From Parus major (taxonomy: Eukaryota > Chordata > Aves > Passeriformes > Paridae), in assembly GCF_001522545.3 (NCBI RefSeq), contig NC_031799.1, forward strand, positions 30,461,912-30,525,911: 64,000 nucleotides of DNA. The letters are read 5' to 3'. The notes under the pieces were generated by a model. It saw only the letters and a list, made by a program, of their open reading frames with translations, searched no databases and was not told the origin of the DNA. Positions 38,665 to 52,604 of this stretch are shown here, in pieces. Every line of letters begins with the position of its first letter. The first letter of the stretch is position 1. The position numbers and the translations under genes are program-made.

Positions 38665-38716
38665 GATGCTCCAACACTTTCAGAGGAATCAATGATCAGG
38701 GTGAGGCTGACTGACT
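38665..38716 (-). mobile_element. CR1 LINE, 5' end of the copy split by the ERVK-like LTR
   Basis: On the minus strand this reads GTCAGTCAGCCTCACCCTGA and continues to the TTGGAGC block, the conserved CR1 RT stretch encoding a PVSLTSV...EQ-like motif. It joins exactly onto the CR1 at 38290 once the LTR and one GATGCT are removed. Similarity stops near 38716, the 5' truncation point. Confidence 0.85.
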
Positions 38717-41476
38717 TACCAGAAAAAAGGCAGATCCACAATGCTCAGATTATGTATACAGATTCACTTGTTGGTTTCAAAAGGTTTAAATGTATTAGGA
38801 CTCAGGCAATTTTTGGCCAAAAATTCCATAGGCATCCGAAACACAGAGTAAAGTCATTAACAAATGAGCTGGGAAAGAAAGCACTTTGGGTCATTCCACT
38901 ACTTTGCTGCATCAAAGTTCACTATAGGAGGATACATAAATGGAACAGCATAAGAAGATTCATGACATCCACTGCACCACAGCTTAGCCTTTCAAAAAGG
39001 CTACACAAAACTGCTCTGTCTCCTCCCACTCTGTACTTTCAGTTCAAGAACATTCTATTTAAAAGGAAAAAGAAAGAATTAAGCCCTATATCTGCAGTGT
39101 TTCAAGCCCTCTCTAACTAAACTTGACCTTTAAAGTTTTGCACTGTGTCACACATACTGGTATTTTTCCATCCCTGGTTTTTCCCCTCAGAGCAAAAATT
39201 ACAATTTTTTCATTGAGATAGTGTCATGTGCCAGAGGTGGCTGGGAAGGAGTCAGATAACTAAGCTCCTGCTGAAAGTGAAAACTTTTTGTCCTTTATTT
39301 TCCCCTTAGCCAGATTTCTTCTTTTCATCTTCTCAGAGCCATTATAAACTTCTCCTTTCTGTTATAAATTTTTCGAAGTGGACAATGTCAAAATTAATAC
39401 ATTGAAATGCAAAGAAAAGTGAGACAAGTCCTCTGCAAGAAATTAATTTTAAAAAGTTTTCATGTTATATAATGGAATGTTATAACTACATAAGTGCAAT
39501 CCCAATTAAAATCTTGTGTTTTATTAAAAATAAATCTTGCTTATGATATCCATTACTTATTTCCAGACTAAATAGCAAACTTCCATAATGTAAGGGAAAA
39601 AGGGACCTTCAATTGGACTATTTGGCAGCTGCCAACAACATGGCCTCTTTGATATTTTAATATCTCTCTTGCAGTTTTTATGGCTATTTTATTGCTATTT
39701 CCTGCATATTCAGGTCTCTGACCCAAGTCCCAGTAAGAAAAGATAGGTATTGTCTGCATACCCTTAATGAAGTACCATTTTTAGTCTAAGATGTTTGCTT
39801 GCTCCACACATAGCCACCATATTTGTTTGTTTTCCATGTCTGGACTTATCTGATTGCTCCAATGGACTTTCTTGCAGGCTTAAGCTTCTTTCAACTCTAG
39901 AAGTTTGAAAAGGCAACTTATGGCAAGCATCAAAGCCCATCTGGAGAGACAAACGAGAGGCTCCCAGATATCACACAGTAGCACTTATGCCAGTTGCTTG
40001 TCTGAAGGGAGGAAAAAGCACCTGGTCTCCATTAGAATCACTGCACTGGTTAAGGAATTGCAGGTTTAAAAGTATACGGCTAAAGTCTGAAAAAATACAT
40101 TTCATAGCAACATTAGATCCGTCTAGTGAGGGACACTGCTGCCTCAGGTGTGTTTTATCTGCTTTGAAAGCCTTAGCAAGCAGTGTCCTGTAATGGTGAA
40201 ATCAGAGTTATCATTTACTGGGAAGAATTCTTCAACAAATTACATATAATTTCTCTGAAATTACCTTAATTGATGATAAAAGCATGGCTAAACTCTGTTC
40301 CCTATCACCTTCCCTTTTATCTTTTTTGCAAATGTGATTCCATACTATCAAACTGGCACAACCAGTCATAATGAACAGCTGTATCTTGTTCTCTGCATAG
40401 TAAATTGCAACTGGACATGTTCCAGTATGGAGTATGCCTTCTGGATTGCTGCAGAAAAAACATTTAGTTCATTCCCTGTCATCACTAATTTTTCTCTCCC
40501 ACTCAAGGCATCACTGTTTGAATACGAGATACTGGTTTAGTCTCTCATACAGAACAGCACAGCAGAGGAAACTGGTTCTGTTTGAATTTCTCCAAGTATG
40601 ATGAGCATTTGGAACATGACCTTCAAGTTCTATTTCAGTTTAACACTTCAGGGAATCAAGATCTTGCTTAACTAACTTCTTTCTGGGTAAGATGCAGGTT
40701 TGTAAACATATACAAATTTTCTTTTTTTAAATTATTCATATTATCAACTTCAGACCAGGTGTCCATTTATTCATGCTAGGAAGATAAACTGTTTAGAAAT
40801 AGACCTTAATATGGAAAAGAGAAATACCAACAATCTCACTATATAGCTGCACTGAAAAACTATTCATGAGAGCAAATTTTTTCAGATACACAAAATTAAT
40901 TTCTGTGTCACAGGTTGTCTTAGGGTTGTCTTAGATTTCTTTCTGAAGTAAGAATATAATTTTGTTTTCCACTTTCCTCTGTTCTTCTTATCTCTGTGCC
41001 ATTTAGAAGACAATTTTAAACCCCTTTTCTTGTAATTTCACTAATTAATATACATCTAAGTCCCTAGTAGCAGCCATCCAAAGACCAGCAGTGGTGAAGT
41101 TGACCTTTAAGGAATTGATACACAGAAGCAGCTTTTCTTCCTTTAGGCAGATTTGTTCTGTAGTGAAGAGAAACCTAATGTATCCAAGAACATTTTTTTT
41201 TCCACTTTCTCTCTTCCTAGCCTGTTTTTTTTTTGGTGTTTTTGTTTGCTACTGTTAAAACTGGATCTCAGTGAGTAGACCTTCAGACAGTACTGAGATA
41301 ATGAATTCTGATACATCCAGGCATTTCCTTACTCACCTAGTATATCAGGTTTTGGTCAATATTTTCATCAGGAATTTGCCCCTTCAGAAAGTTCTGTTAG
41401 AAACTTCAATGAATACAGTCACAAAGTAGTTAAACCATGGAAAACCAGTTAGGACTAAAACTGATATCATTATGCA

Positions 41477-41511
41477 AAATTTATTTTAAAATTTATTTTA
41501 AAATTTTAAAG
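41477..41511. repeat. AT-rich tandem repeat of AAAATTTATTTT
   Basis: Two 12-bp AAAATTTATTTT units followed by a partial third. Self-complementary character; simple repeat. Confidence 0.85.
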
Positions 41512-43358
41512 TTTAATTTAAGGTTTAAAAGAAAAAGACTGCCCTACGGAAAGTATACTTAACTCCCTCTAAGCAATTTTATTTATAGGGTTTCCTTTTT
41601 CCAGTATGAGATGCAACTGGTGGGCCATAAATCAGTTTTGAATTTCTTTAATGAAAACATTCCTTACCCATTTAATGCTTCCCATGCAGGATCATATTCT
41701 CTTCTGTGTAACAAAAATGTGTGATTGCTGAACACAAACACACAGACTCCTAAACTACTATAATCACAATCTACCTGCTCCGTAAATGTTTTTGGCAGTT
41801 TGTTAGCAATTCAAACATATTTTTACAATTTAACCTCATTGTGCAATGACTGTCAAACTTTAAAGCAAATAATAGTTCATACATCTCAGTACACTTGTAT
41901 TACACACTTTATATATGCATGTCATTAAGAAAATATTTCCCTCACCTTTTTAAATTAAATTTTCAGCTGTCTTACAGAAATAATAAGAATTTCTTCATTA
42001 TGCAGCAACAGAGCTGCAAAGCTTATAGTGTGCTGATCTGCAGCATTTGGATAGTCTTTACTTTCAGAGTGTACATGAGTCCGGTTTCTTTGAGCAGGTG
42101 GTAGAAGAGAGGCAGTGAAAAGGGATCCAGTTGCATATACAAAACATCTTTCATCAAAAGGCCTTTGTTAACCAGTTAGACATTGTTGGATGTAGTTCAG
42201 GCTCAGTGACCCCTTTCCTACTACATATTGAACCTTTCAGCTGCGAAACCTCTCATTCAAAGTTGTTATTAGAGACAGTATGGTGTATAGAGGAAAGGCT
42301 CAGTGGGACAGGAGTGTTGTAAAGGGTTCATTACATCACCATTGTTCTGGGCACAGCTATCATATAGCAATTTTTGCTGCTTTCATGCAAAATTTCACTC
42401 TGGATTCTTGCATCCCAACACCCACTAATAGGCAAGACATTAGCACCTTTTCCCACTGACCTGCAGTTGTGTTTAGACCAGCTGTTGTACAATGCCACTT
42501 GCTCCCTTCTCAGAAATTTTCTGTTCTAGAGCCAAATCCTATTCGTCCAGCCTACCAAACCAAAAGCCCAAAATACCATATACTCTGACTTCTTTCCTGG
42601 CAGCACATTTCAGCCCCTCTGCACATATCTCAAACAAATCACCACACCCCTCCCCTTTCAAAGAAAGCCCTAGAAGAATGACCAAGAGCAGTACAGCAAC
42701 CTTTAGCAAGTTGTGTTGAAGCTATGGAGCAATTCCATTTTTTTTAACATATATGGCTTTGTCTCCCCAGTAAACTTATACATCTGCAACATCCTTTCTG
42801 ATCATTCCAGCTGCTTCTACCTCTGATATTCACAGTCACTTAAATTTATTTTCCTTTAGTGAAAAATTAATGAAATAATTTTAGTTTTCTCCTTATACTG
42901 CAATTATTTTAAATGGCTGACAGGTAATATACCTTTTAAAGCAATTGATATCTTTTTCACCCAGAAATTAAACTGGAGAATAAATATCTGTTAACTACAA
43001 AGACATGTAAAATCTGAGTGAAGAGAGCCCGAATTTAGTGCCTGATTCAGGTGAATGGCTGGTAGCTCAGATGTCTGTTTTAAATTCACTGAAAACTAGG
43101 CATCATTAATTTTTTTTCACTTGCATACCTTAATTACTGTTCTTTATAATTCACATTCCATTTTTACCAGCATTCTTTAATGATCTTAATTTAATCATGA
43201 TTGACTTTCTCCCACATTGTTTAAAAATGCCATGATGTTGCAGTTAATAGTAAACTTGGAAAAAAACACATTTAAGTGATAGCAAAAGAGTTATTTTCAG
43301 CTACAGTACATTCCTGAGTGAATTCACCATTAAGTGTGTATTTTATGTCATTAAAATG

Positions 43359-43374
43359 AAAAAAAAAAAAAAAA
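43359..43374. repeat. Poly-A run (16 A)
   Basis: Sixteen consecutive A residues. No processed pseudogene or SINE body was recognised just upstream, so it is treated as simple sequence. Confidence 0.9.
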
Positions 43375-44731
43375 GTGGTAAGAGCAGGCCAGTAAGAAGG
43401 TAGCAAAAGACCAAAAGACCTCAGGGAATTTTTAAGGGAAATAAAAAAATACCCACAATATTTACATCTGAATTAATTCTGGACACTGAAATATACTTCT
43501 ATGCAACATTTTCAAATAATAAAATGATCTTTTTTTATAAAGTAAATGTAAAGTTGTTAGGGATTTTATTGATTTACATAGTGTGGAAGCGAATTCTTTG
43601 CTTAAACCGACATTAGCATTTTCAGTCTGAAAAGCTATCCTAAAACAGAGTGCCTTGTGACCTATTCTGAACACTAATTGGTCAAATATTGCAGTACGAC
43701 AGGGAACAGGCACTCATGAACTCATAATACAGTTTTTTTCCCCAGGCCCTGCCCTTAAAACAATTAGAGTTTTTTGCCAGTCTGCTATCAGTTGTCAGCA
43801 CTGCTATCATTTAGTTCCACACAGCATTCTGTTCCCATTTACTGTGAAAATTGTACCCGTTCCTTCTTAATTAAAGTTTCTAAATCGTTTTTCCTAAGAC
43901 AGCTATTGGTTTGAAAGATCATAATAGCTTTGGAGAACCCTTGAAGTGTTCTCAGTAGCTTTAACCATTCATTTGAAGCACAGAAACTTCTGCCTTTCTA
44001 GCAAGCAACAGAAATTTATTCATCTTCATTCAGTTTCTGTTTGCTGCTAATTGAGTGGCATTATTTCCCAGTCTTTTATTTGAATGCACCATATAGGTAC
44101 AGTATATGTTCATGTATCCCAGCAACTGCAACAACCCTCTTACACTGATACAGGAATTCAACTGCTTCAAAACAGGCATGGGAAGTAATCTGAATGTTTG
44201 TAAAAGATCCAGCTAACCAATGTCAAAAAAAACCCCTCTGCTGTAGGCAAAATTCTTCAAACCAGGTACCTTGTCCACCCTTTTGTTCTCTTATTTTCTC
44301 CATACAGTGGTAACTCATTTTTGTCAGCATTAAGCTATAGAATGACACCTAAGGCAATAAAACGCTAGCGCCATTTAAATCTCACAAATATCAGGTGGTA
44401 AATTGCTGTGCTACTGTCATCTTAGTGCCCCTTCTCCAAGTCTCAGTACAGTTTGATACAGAAGATAGCAGGGACAATGGTTCTCTTCAAAGAGAATGCC
44501 TGTTTCCAACAGACCCTGTCACATTAAGGCAGGCTTGGATGACAGTAAAAAACTCAAACTCGATTTTGTTGTGCTTGAATTATAATGTCATAACAATTCC
44601 TGTTGAAATGCAAGCATTTACACAGAAGACTTCAAGCTGTTCACTAGATCTTGCTCTTATGCAGACACATGAAGAGCATATGCATGAATATGTATATTCA
44701 AGAATATGCATTTTTATTTTGCCTCTGGTAA

Positions 44732-44807
44732 CATATATATTATATCAATTATATTTTTTATATATATATACATATATATTTATTTTTTTTATTTTTTTAA
44801 AAAAAAT
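44732..44807. repeat. AT/T-rich simple repeat
   Basis: TA dinucleotide stretches grading into T-rich and then A-rich sequence. Generates spurious Ile/Tyr/Phe-rich frames. Confidence 0.9.
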
Positions 44808-47800
44808 CTCATCCCACATGCAAAGATATCAATGCATAGACATGGAGCTCTGAAGCTAGGAGTTATAATACTCTTGCTTTGCAGCAAAAGGAAGGGAAGA
44901 CAGCATCTACCCCCCTCTTACACTTCCTGACACACTCACTTCACTCCTCCAAGATTCCAATACCAACTTAATAATTATCATTGAGATTAGCTGAGCTTGG
45001 CCTGATGTTTTGGCAAGTGTTTTCATACTCTAGCTGAGTCAGGAAGATTTTCCATGCAGCTTTCACACAAAATAAAACTATCCAGAGAGGGTCAACCATG
45101 GCAGTAATTTTGTCTAACACTTCAAGTCTTCATGTCAGGGTTTATCACCTGTCTCCCCCACACACCCCAGTTCATGTGCACCAGTACAAAATTCTCAGTT
45201 TCCTGACAAGTTTCAACTGAGGCACTCAGGATGAAAACCTCTCTAGAATTTTTCAGCCACAGAAGTCAAGCCAAGTGGCCTCCCTTTTGCATAACTTCTG
45301 GCTTGCTTTGTGATGCTTGAAGCAAGGGAACAGGATCTACAGACTAGCAGATATATTTAGCCTCCATCTACAGACTTCACATGTTGCCATTTGGCATTTG
45401 TTCTTGACACCAGCCAAGTGTAAAGTGGGAGAAAAACCACATGCCAAGCTGTTATGCACCTCCAACAAGACAATAGTGTAATTGCACTGTGGTCTGTCTT
45501 AAAGACTTTAATACTAAGTGGTAGAAATACTTTCCTCAGGGTGTGGTTTGGAGCAAGGCAGACGATAGAATGGAAGACTATACAGTGTGAAAGACAAATA
45601 ACAAGACATGATAAAGCATGCATTATTATAGTAGTTATTACGCCTTAAATGTTACAGCTTACCAGCCTAAAATGTGACTTCTTGGCAGTGTCCTGGTTCT
45701 GTATGTTTCTTTGATTTGATTTAGGACATGTAGCATAAAATGTGTGATGCCTTCAGTTTAAATATTTCTCAAAATATTAACTTCTGCCTGCTGAGGTGAG
45801 GTGTGGCAGACATTTACAATCTCCTTTCCTCTCACAGACACAATTGCTAGTTGAGCTAAAAGGCTTTTATTCCACTTCACTCCTCTTCACCTACAGCACC
45901 CTGAGCTTAGAGATGTTCTGTGTTATTCACTGCATTGGAATGGTGACTCTCCCTCTTCCAGAAGTCAAAACCACAGATGATCTGCCTTTGGCCTGTTAGG
46001 TAAATTGGGTTCTGCCTCCTTTTTCTACCTCAGTTTTCCCACATGTAATATAGCAAGGATGTTGCATCAAGGTCCATAGGTTTAAGTTAATGTGTATCGC
46101 TTCAGTAACTGGCCTTAGACATACATCTGCAGCTGCTTTGGACCTCATTCTCTCCCAGCTGCTTCTGGCATTCTCACACACACACAAACAACTCTCTCTG
46201 TTAGCTGGCTCAGACTGGTGGAACTTACCCAGCTCAGACCCTGGGTGTCTGAAGTAGCTGACCTAAACCTATTGTCAGTCCAGTAGACGACCCTCAGACC
46301 TTCTATTCTCACCCATACCCAGAGCAGGCCACCCCAATTCGTGGCTCCCAAACCTCTTACCCTGTATACCACTGGTGTTTCCAGTTGCTGGCACCTTGTG
46401 CACACCCCTGTGACCCATAACTGGCACTGAGCCTCCACACAAGGATTCCCACAGACGTACCCCATTCAGCCAGGAAACAGAAATGGTGATCAGTCAATAG
46501 CGTAGACAGTGCTGAACACTCCTGCATCCCCTTGCAGTAAAATATTGCACCTACTGGAAAAACATGAGAGAGATGGACCAAACATGAGAGATGGAGAGAT
46601 TATCTAGAGCAAGATTTCTGCTTTTCCTAGGACTATACACCAAGATGTATTTGTCTTCCAGCCAAAAAAGGGCTTCTAATCACATCTTGTGTCATGAACT
46701 GAGACTTTACGGCAAGGTCAAAAGGTACAAATTCCTTGCTAGATAGAAGAAAATTGAAAAGTGCATCCATCATTAGTTTTTCTTGTAAATATAGGTAGAT
46801 CTAGTTTGATTTTGTCCTTCTATTTACTTTATGATGTGGTGGATGAACTGATAATGGTGGGCAGCTTTCACACAATGACAGAGGTAAGACATCCTAAACA
46901 AGAAATATACCAATGAAACCTCAGGAAAGTCATGCCATGCTATTCCTAACACATGACAATTTAAACATATTCCCTTGTTCATCAGTTTTTGTGAGACTAA
47001 GGATGTTTGGATGAAAGAGAGCATGTAAGTACAGCATGGGAGTAGAGACTTTTTTACCTGCTTTCAGTCTAGGGCATTCTGTTTGTTTTGCAGTGCTGAT
47101 TACAAAACGGTTACATCTGGAGAACATATTTCAGAGCTGTAATTCTGCATTCTACCAGCGTCTGTCTGCAGCTGACAGCACAGACGAAAGGACAAATCCT
47201 ACCATCTGCCTAGCACATTATCACCTTACGGCACACATAGGTCCACTAATTTTAGACTACTCATTGACTATGATTTGACAATGATCAAAAAAAAGAAAGT
47301 ATCACAAAATGCAGAGCAGAATAAAGTAGCCAGATTTGACCAAGTTGATTGAGAAGTAGACCAAGCAAAAGCTACAAGTTGATGGAAAAAAAAATAGATA
47401 TTACCCTAGACATTAATGTTTTTAAACAGTAGTTAAACATTTTGCAATATCTCTTTTTTTTTTTATGAAAAGTCAAGCACAAATGAATAACCCCTTTGTA
47501 GGAAAACACCTATTGTTTTTTGTCTTAATTTGTTTATATTTTAAATACCACTGGCTCAGGAAGTCTGACAAATCCTGTTTCTCTGAAGAAGAGAGAAAAA
47601 CATTGTTGACTGACAGTTTTTTGGGAGGATAAATATTGGTGCAAATCATCCCACCCTTTTTGCTAAACATTTTTTTCAGAGGCAGCTGGGCAAGTACCTG
47701 AATGATTCCCTATCCAATTGAATAGTTTTGATGCTATTCTAAGTTCCCAATGTGCAAATATTTTGCAGTTCCTCTTGTTCATATCTAGGATCTTGTCTGT

Positions 47801-50800
47801 TGTTGGCTAGGATGGGAAAAGGCTGATTCTGTCAGAGTTGTATCAATAACCAAAAGCTCATTTTTACTATAAAATCCAAACACTAGAAGGCCAAATGGCA
47901 AGTGCAATAACTTTTCTCCACAACTACGTCTCACACACAAACAAAACTGCTTTACAAAATTCATCAAAACCGTGGTTTTCTTCCTGTCAAAGTACTGTAA
48001 ATGAATGATAAATGACCACTTTGTGGAAGTAGATCTGGCAAGACTGAAAAGTGGAAAGAGGGACTGAAAGTATCTTAGTATGCACAAAAAAAAAAAGAAG
48101 AAAAAGAAAAAAACACACATAAAAATACCCAAGCCAAAAACCAGTGCTGTGGAAAAGAAAACATGTATGATCATAAAGGAAATCATGAGTAATTCAATGG
48201 AGCTGCTGTTCAACAACAGTTTGTCCAGCTGAAAATATTACTTCTGTAAAGCAGCCAAGGTGAATGTCAGCTTAGGTTATCTGCTGTGGAAGTGCCAGAG
48301 ATGTGGGTGAGATCTTCACAGGAAGGCTTAGCAGACATGTACTTAGCTGTGAGGTCCAATTTCAAGTTTTCTTTATGCTGGCATCTCTTTTTACTTCTTA
48401 CCCTTCTTCCTGTGTACTTTGCACAGTCCCTGTGGCACACCTTACATTCTCATTCACCCCTGCTGAAGAAGTGTTCTTGGGAGAACATTCTGGCTAGTAC
48501 CAAAGATATTTAGGTACACTGTTGTTTTTTTCCTCTACAATCCATAAAACACAAAACATAAGACATTTTAAACTGGAATGGCTCTTCCATAATCTTCATT
48601 GTGTTTCCAGGAATGAAACAGCTCATTCCTCAACACTCAAGAGAATTTATCTCCTCCCTTTGAACTTGCTAGACGTAAAGTTACTTTTCTTGGAAATGAA
48701 GGAAGACAAAGTTTTTGTCCATCCAGAAACCTGGGTTCAGCCATGGTTTTGCTAGTCTCAAACTGGAGTAGCTCTTGAGCAGTACTAATGCACCTGAGAA
48801 ATAATGGCATAAGATCTCTACTAAGTCATTAGGCTCATAACCTTTTCAAAAATACGCTGTTACCAAGCACCAACAGTGTTACAGTACCTCTAATAGGGAG
48901 TATGATCCCACAGTAATGGCCCAGCTCTTTCCTGCTCTTCAGTAGACACTTAAACTTTGAGTGATGAGAACCCAGACTCCACATTGTTCCCAGACATTTG
49001 GACACACTGTGTGCAAAGGATATATTTCCAGACAATGCTGCTTAGCTTCAGGGAAAGCATTTTCTTATTTCCACATTTATTAGCTGAGCAAAATCAACGC
49101 TTTACTGCATGGTCATCCACCTGGGATTGCTGCCATATGAAAGGAGGGGATCTTAGCAGACAAAGAATTGGAGAGCTAATAGAAAAGTTAATAAAAGCTC
49201 ATTATAGCTGCAGCCTGGTCAGCAGTCTTGGCATTCAATTATTCCCTAAGAGAGACTGATGTGTAAAGAACATTTCCTGCTTTCTTACGCACTCTCTCCC
49301 TCTCCTAGTAAAGAAAATGAATGTTTTTTTAATTAATTTAGTGCAGGCCAATAGTGTTCAACATCGGAAACTGTGTATTACCTACATTTTTGTAAAGAAT
49401 TTATGGTTCTACTCAAACATTTCTTTCAAAGGAAGCAGCTAGAAGGTGACCTGACTCATAAAGTCTTTCAAAGGAGTGTGTGAGTGTGACAAAGAAGAAA
49501 CATATTTCATAACCAACAGGATACCTAGCCATTGTGATGGTTAACTATCACTGGAAGGGGTTTTGCAACATCTTTTTGCTGATTTTCAACAGTATTCATA
49601 TCAAAAAGTTTGAAGGAGAGCCCATTAATGCTGAAATTCCATAATCATCACTTTCATTGTCAGGTTAATATTTCACAGCATTACCATTTATTTAAAGTTC
49701 CTGTTCTGTGAGATTTAAAAAAAAAACCAAAAAAACAACCATGTAATTTTTACTTCAAAGGTATCTTCTGAGATGAGCTGTTTTCACATTCAGCACTCAG
49801 TCTCTAGGCAGATTTCCATTTCTGTAAATGCTACCCATTTCTTTATCCTACTATACCCCAAAAAACTATTCCTAATGGTATTTTTTCCCAACTCTTGAGT
49901 TTTACAAATGCTAATAATCTAATACTGCAGTCCCAGCAGGGAGACAGAGCAGTTACGTGCTCAGGGTGATAGAAGGAGCCAGTAACGTAGCTTGTATTAG
50001 AATATTTGTTCAGCTGAGTGTAAGACTGACTGTTGCATGAAAGCACATTTCTCCTTCACCATTTTCTTGACGTTTGAGTCACAGATATGTTCACATGGAA
50101 AAAAAAAACAAAAAACAACATACAAAAAAAAGACAAGTGTGAAGACAGACCTCTTCTGGAAGGGAAATTAGCTGTCTTTGCCCCTGTTAACATGGTCCTG
50201 ATCACTTCTAGGAATCATAACAAAGGCAAGAATTAAAGTAAAATTCAAGCTGCACACAGACTGTTGGAACCATGTTTTCCCTTGAGCAATCCCAATTGCT
50301 CATAGATACATGTTTGCTTCACAGAGGATATACTTCTTAATTTTCTTTCCTGTTTCCCAGCACTTTCCTAGTAAGAGTCTGTTTTGTGGAACTGTTTTGT
50401 GGAAATAATTATAAAATGCTAGAAGTATAAATTTTGCTGTCTTTTTCTGAGAAATTGAATGGAAGAGAATGGAAACATTTAAACAAAAAGTCTTCAAGTA
50501 GCCCAATTTAATACCAAGATCTGCTCAAAATCAGTAATTTATCTAGGACCTAGAGAGAGCTGCTTCCAACTCTGTAAGAGTGCATTGGGGCAAACAGTAC
50601 AGTATCTGGCGCACCTGCGCACCCATATCTGTCAGATAAAATGTTTAAACCTGCCCTAATTTATTATATATTTTATATAATAAAAAAAATGTTGCCCTAA
50701 TAGAACAGTGTCAGAGGATCAGCTGTTTGGAAAATAAATGCTTCCACATTCATGAACTGGAAGGAGGTCATTGACATTTTCCAGTCCATGGGCATTGGCT

Positions 50801-52001
50801 CTTAATTATAAATCATCTTAAAATGTTCTGTGAAATGAATATTTATATTAAAAATATTTTGCTAGAAATAAAGGGTTTATTAAGGAATTTTATGATCAGC
50901 ACACCCCTACAGCATGTCTTTAATACTCTCTTTTCAAATAATGAGGCTATAGGGGCAAAACCACATGAGTTAGGGACACCCGGACATGGAAGAAATCACT
51001 TGTTGTCTCTCCAGAAACTACTTTTTGTGACTTCCCAGGATTTAACATCATATTAAGTCTTATCACCATAGAAACTATTATATATGTAAATCTCTTTATG
51101 AACTATATTTGTACAAAGGACCACTTTTTGAGGCTAGTGTGATTTTCTTAACTGAGCTGGACTCAAGATTATTTTGTAGGTTTGTGGTGATAACTGTGTC
51201 CTGTTCTTATTTCACTCCCTCAGAAACAGAATACAACAAGTACTTCTACATATTTTTTTAATAATAACAACCTCAATTTTAGTAATAGCTTTGAAAAGAG
51301 GAATAATTAGCTAATACTTGTAAATAAAATATTAACAGTTTATTGGTCAAGATTCTTTCTGGCCTTAAAAATAAAAAGTATAATAAAACAATAGAAGCAT
51401 AATATTGATAGCACTTAAATTTCAAAATATGATCCAATGCTCATGGATTCTTTTTGATGTGATCTCTCAATTTAAAAAAAGGCAAAACTTTAAAATCATA
51501 GCCTCTAGATACCCCTCAATAAGCACCATACACTAAGATAATTGGTTACAGTTGAACATCTACAAGAAGGAACATTAAGAGCTAATTATAGTGGACACTC
51601 CCTTGAGTCACCAAGATATGTTAACCAGCCAAACAAATTCAACACATGAAAAATAATCATGTTAGAATAGAAAATCTGACTCAAAGCTCCAAAACCAGGA
51701 AATTTCCACATCTCCTTACTGCAGTCTTCTGTGAGAAAGATGTACACATGGCATTCTGCCAGGAGACCCTGAAAGACTGGGTCAACTTACATATCCTTCA
51801 TGTACACCTGGAAACTTCTATGCTTGACTAGCCTTGAGCTTTTTTAGAAAATGTGTGTCTTTAAAGAGAACTGGATGACTGAAACACCATCAGTCATCTT
51901 TTAATTCATATTCATGTAGAGTGCCTGTTACCCTCCCAGGTACATAAACTGTCTATCTCACATAAACTCTGAGATTAAATCTTTGATGTGTTTTTTTTAC
52001 A

Positions 52002-52466
52002 ATTCTGAGCACAGAAGGGACATCTTGAAGCAAGCCCAGAGAAGTATTATCAAGTTTATTAGAAAGATGGAGCACCTCTCCCATGAGCAAACGCTGGGGG
52101 AACTGAGATTTTTCATCCTGGAAAAGAGAAGGCTTCAGGGTGACCTAATTGCAGCCTTCCAGCACCTGATTGAGAGAGACTATTTACACAAGCATGTAGT
52201 GACAAGACAAGAGAGAATGGCTCTAAACTGATAGAGTGTAGGTTTAGATCAAATACTAGAAAAAAATTCTTTACTGTGAGGGTGGTGAAAAACATGATGC
52301 CCAGAGAATTTGTGGGTGCCTCATCCCTGGTAGTGTTCAAGACCAGATTAGATGGGGCTCTGAGCAGCACGTTCTAGTGAAAGGTGTCCCTGCCCATGGC
52401 AGTGTGTTTGAAACTAGATGCTTCTGAAAATCTCTTCCAACCCAAACCATTCTATGACTCTATGAC
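52002..52466 (+). mobile_element. CR1 LINE fragment with open ORF2 tail
   Basis: A 5'-truncated CR1. The start region encodes the last part of ORF2, still open as a run of over 70 codons, with EKRRLQGDLIAAFQHL matching the conserved CR1 C-terminal block. A 3' part follows with TTCTTTACTGTGAGGGTGGT, a TGTTCAAGACCAGATTAGAT block, GGTGTCCCTGCCCATGGCAG and a well-preserved tail ending TTCTATGACTCTATGACT, the CR1 3' terminal repeat. It is the same general subfamily as the copy at 10565-12718, with a better 3' end. Confidence 0.95.
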
Positions 52467-52604
52467 TGGTAAAGTTAAAATATCATGTAGAAACTGCATT
52501 AAAAATTGTATGAGTTATCTCTAATGCATCCTCTAGCTCTCCTGTGTAACTACTATGCATTTACTTTATATCTAAGTAGAGGGTTTTAAGAAAAGATAGA
52601 TATG

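Larger units (their letters stand above)
38717..52001. other. Unique noncoding DNA, no gene seen
   Basis: About 13 kb without a recognisable gene or mobile element. It includes AT-rich simple repeats (41477-41511, 44732-44807), a poly-A run (43359-43374) and A-rich tracts near 48085-48125 and 50099-50135. A frame of 152 codons at about 44395-44853 runs through an AT microsatellite and starts at GTG, so it is not credible. The somewhat GC-richer stretch at 46190-46500 resembles nothing I can name. Confidence 0.7.

Noticed and set aside
38692..39120. 142-codon plus-strand open frame next to the CR1
   Set aside because: It begins antisense to the CR1 end and continues into unique DNA. The basic, Lys-rich composition fits AT-rich noncoding sequence.
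43359..43374. Poly-A run as the tail of a processed pseudogene
   Set aside because: No cDNA-like sequence or flanking duplication was seen beside it. The same applies to the run at 62537-62554.
44395..44853. 152-codon plus-strand open frame
   Set aside because: It starts at GTG and its hydrophobic C-terminal half is translated from a TA/T-rich simple repeat.
47785..48216. 143-codon minus-strand open frame
   Set aside because: It includes a poly-Phe run translated from an A-rich stretch and has no resemblance to any family.
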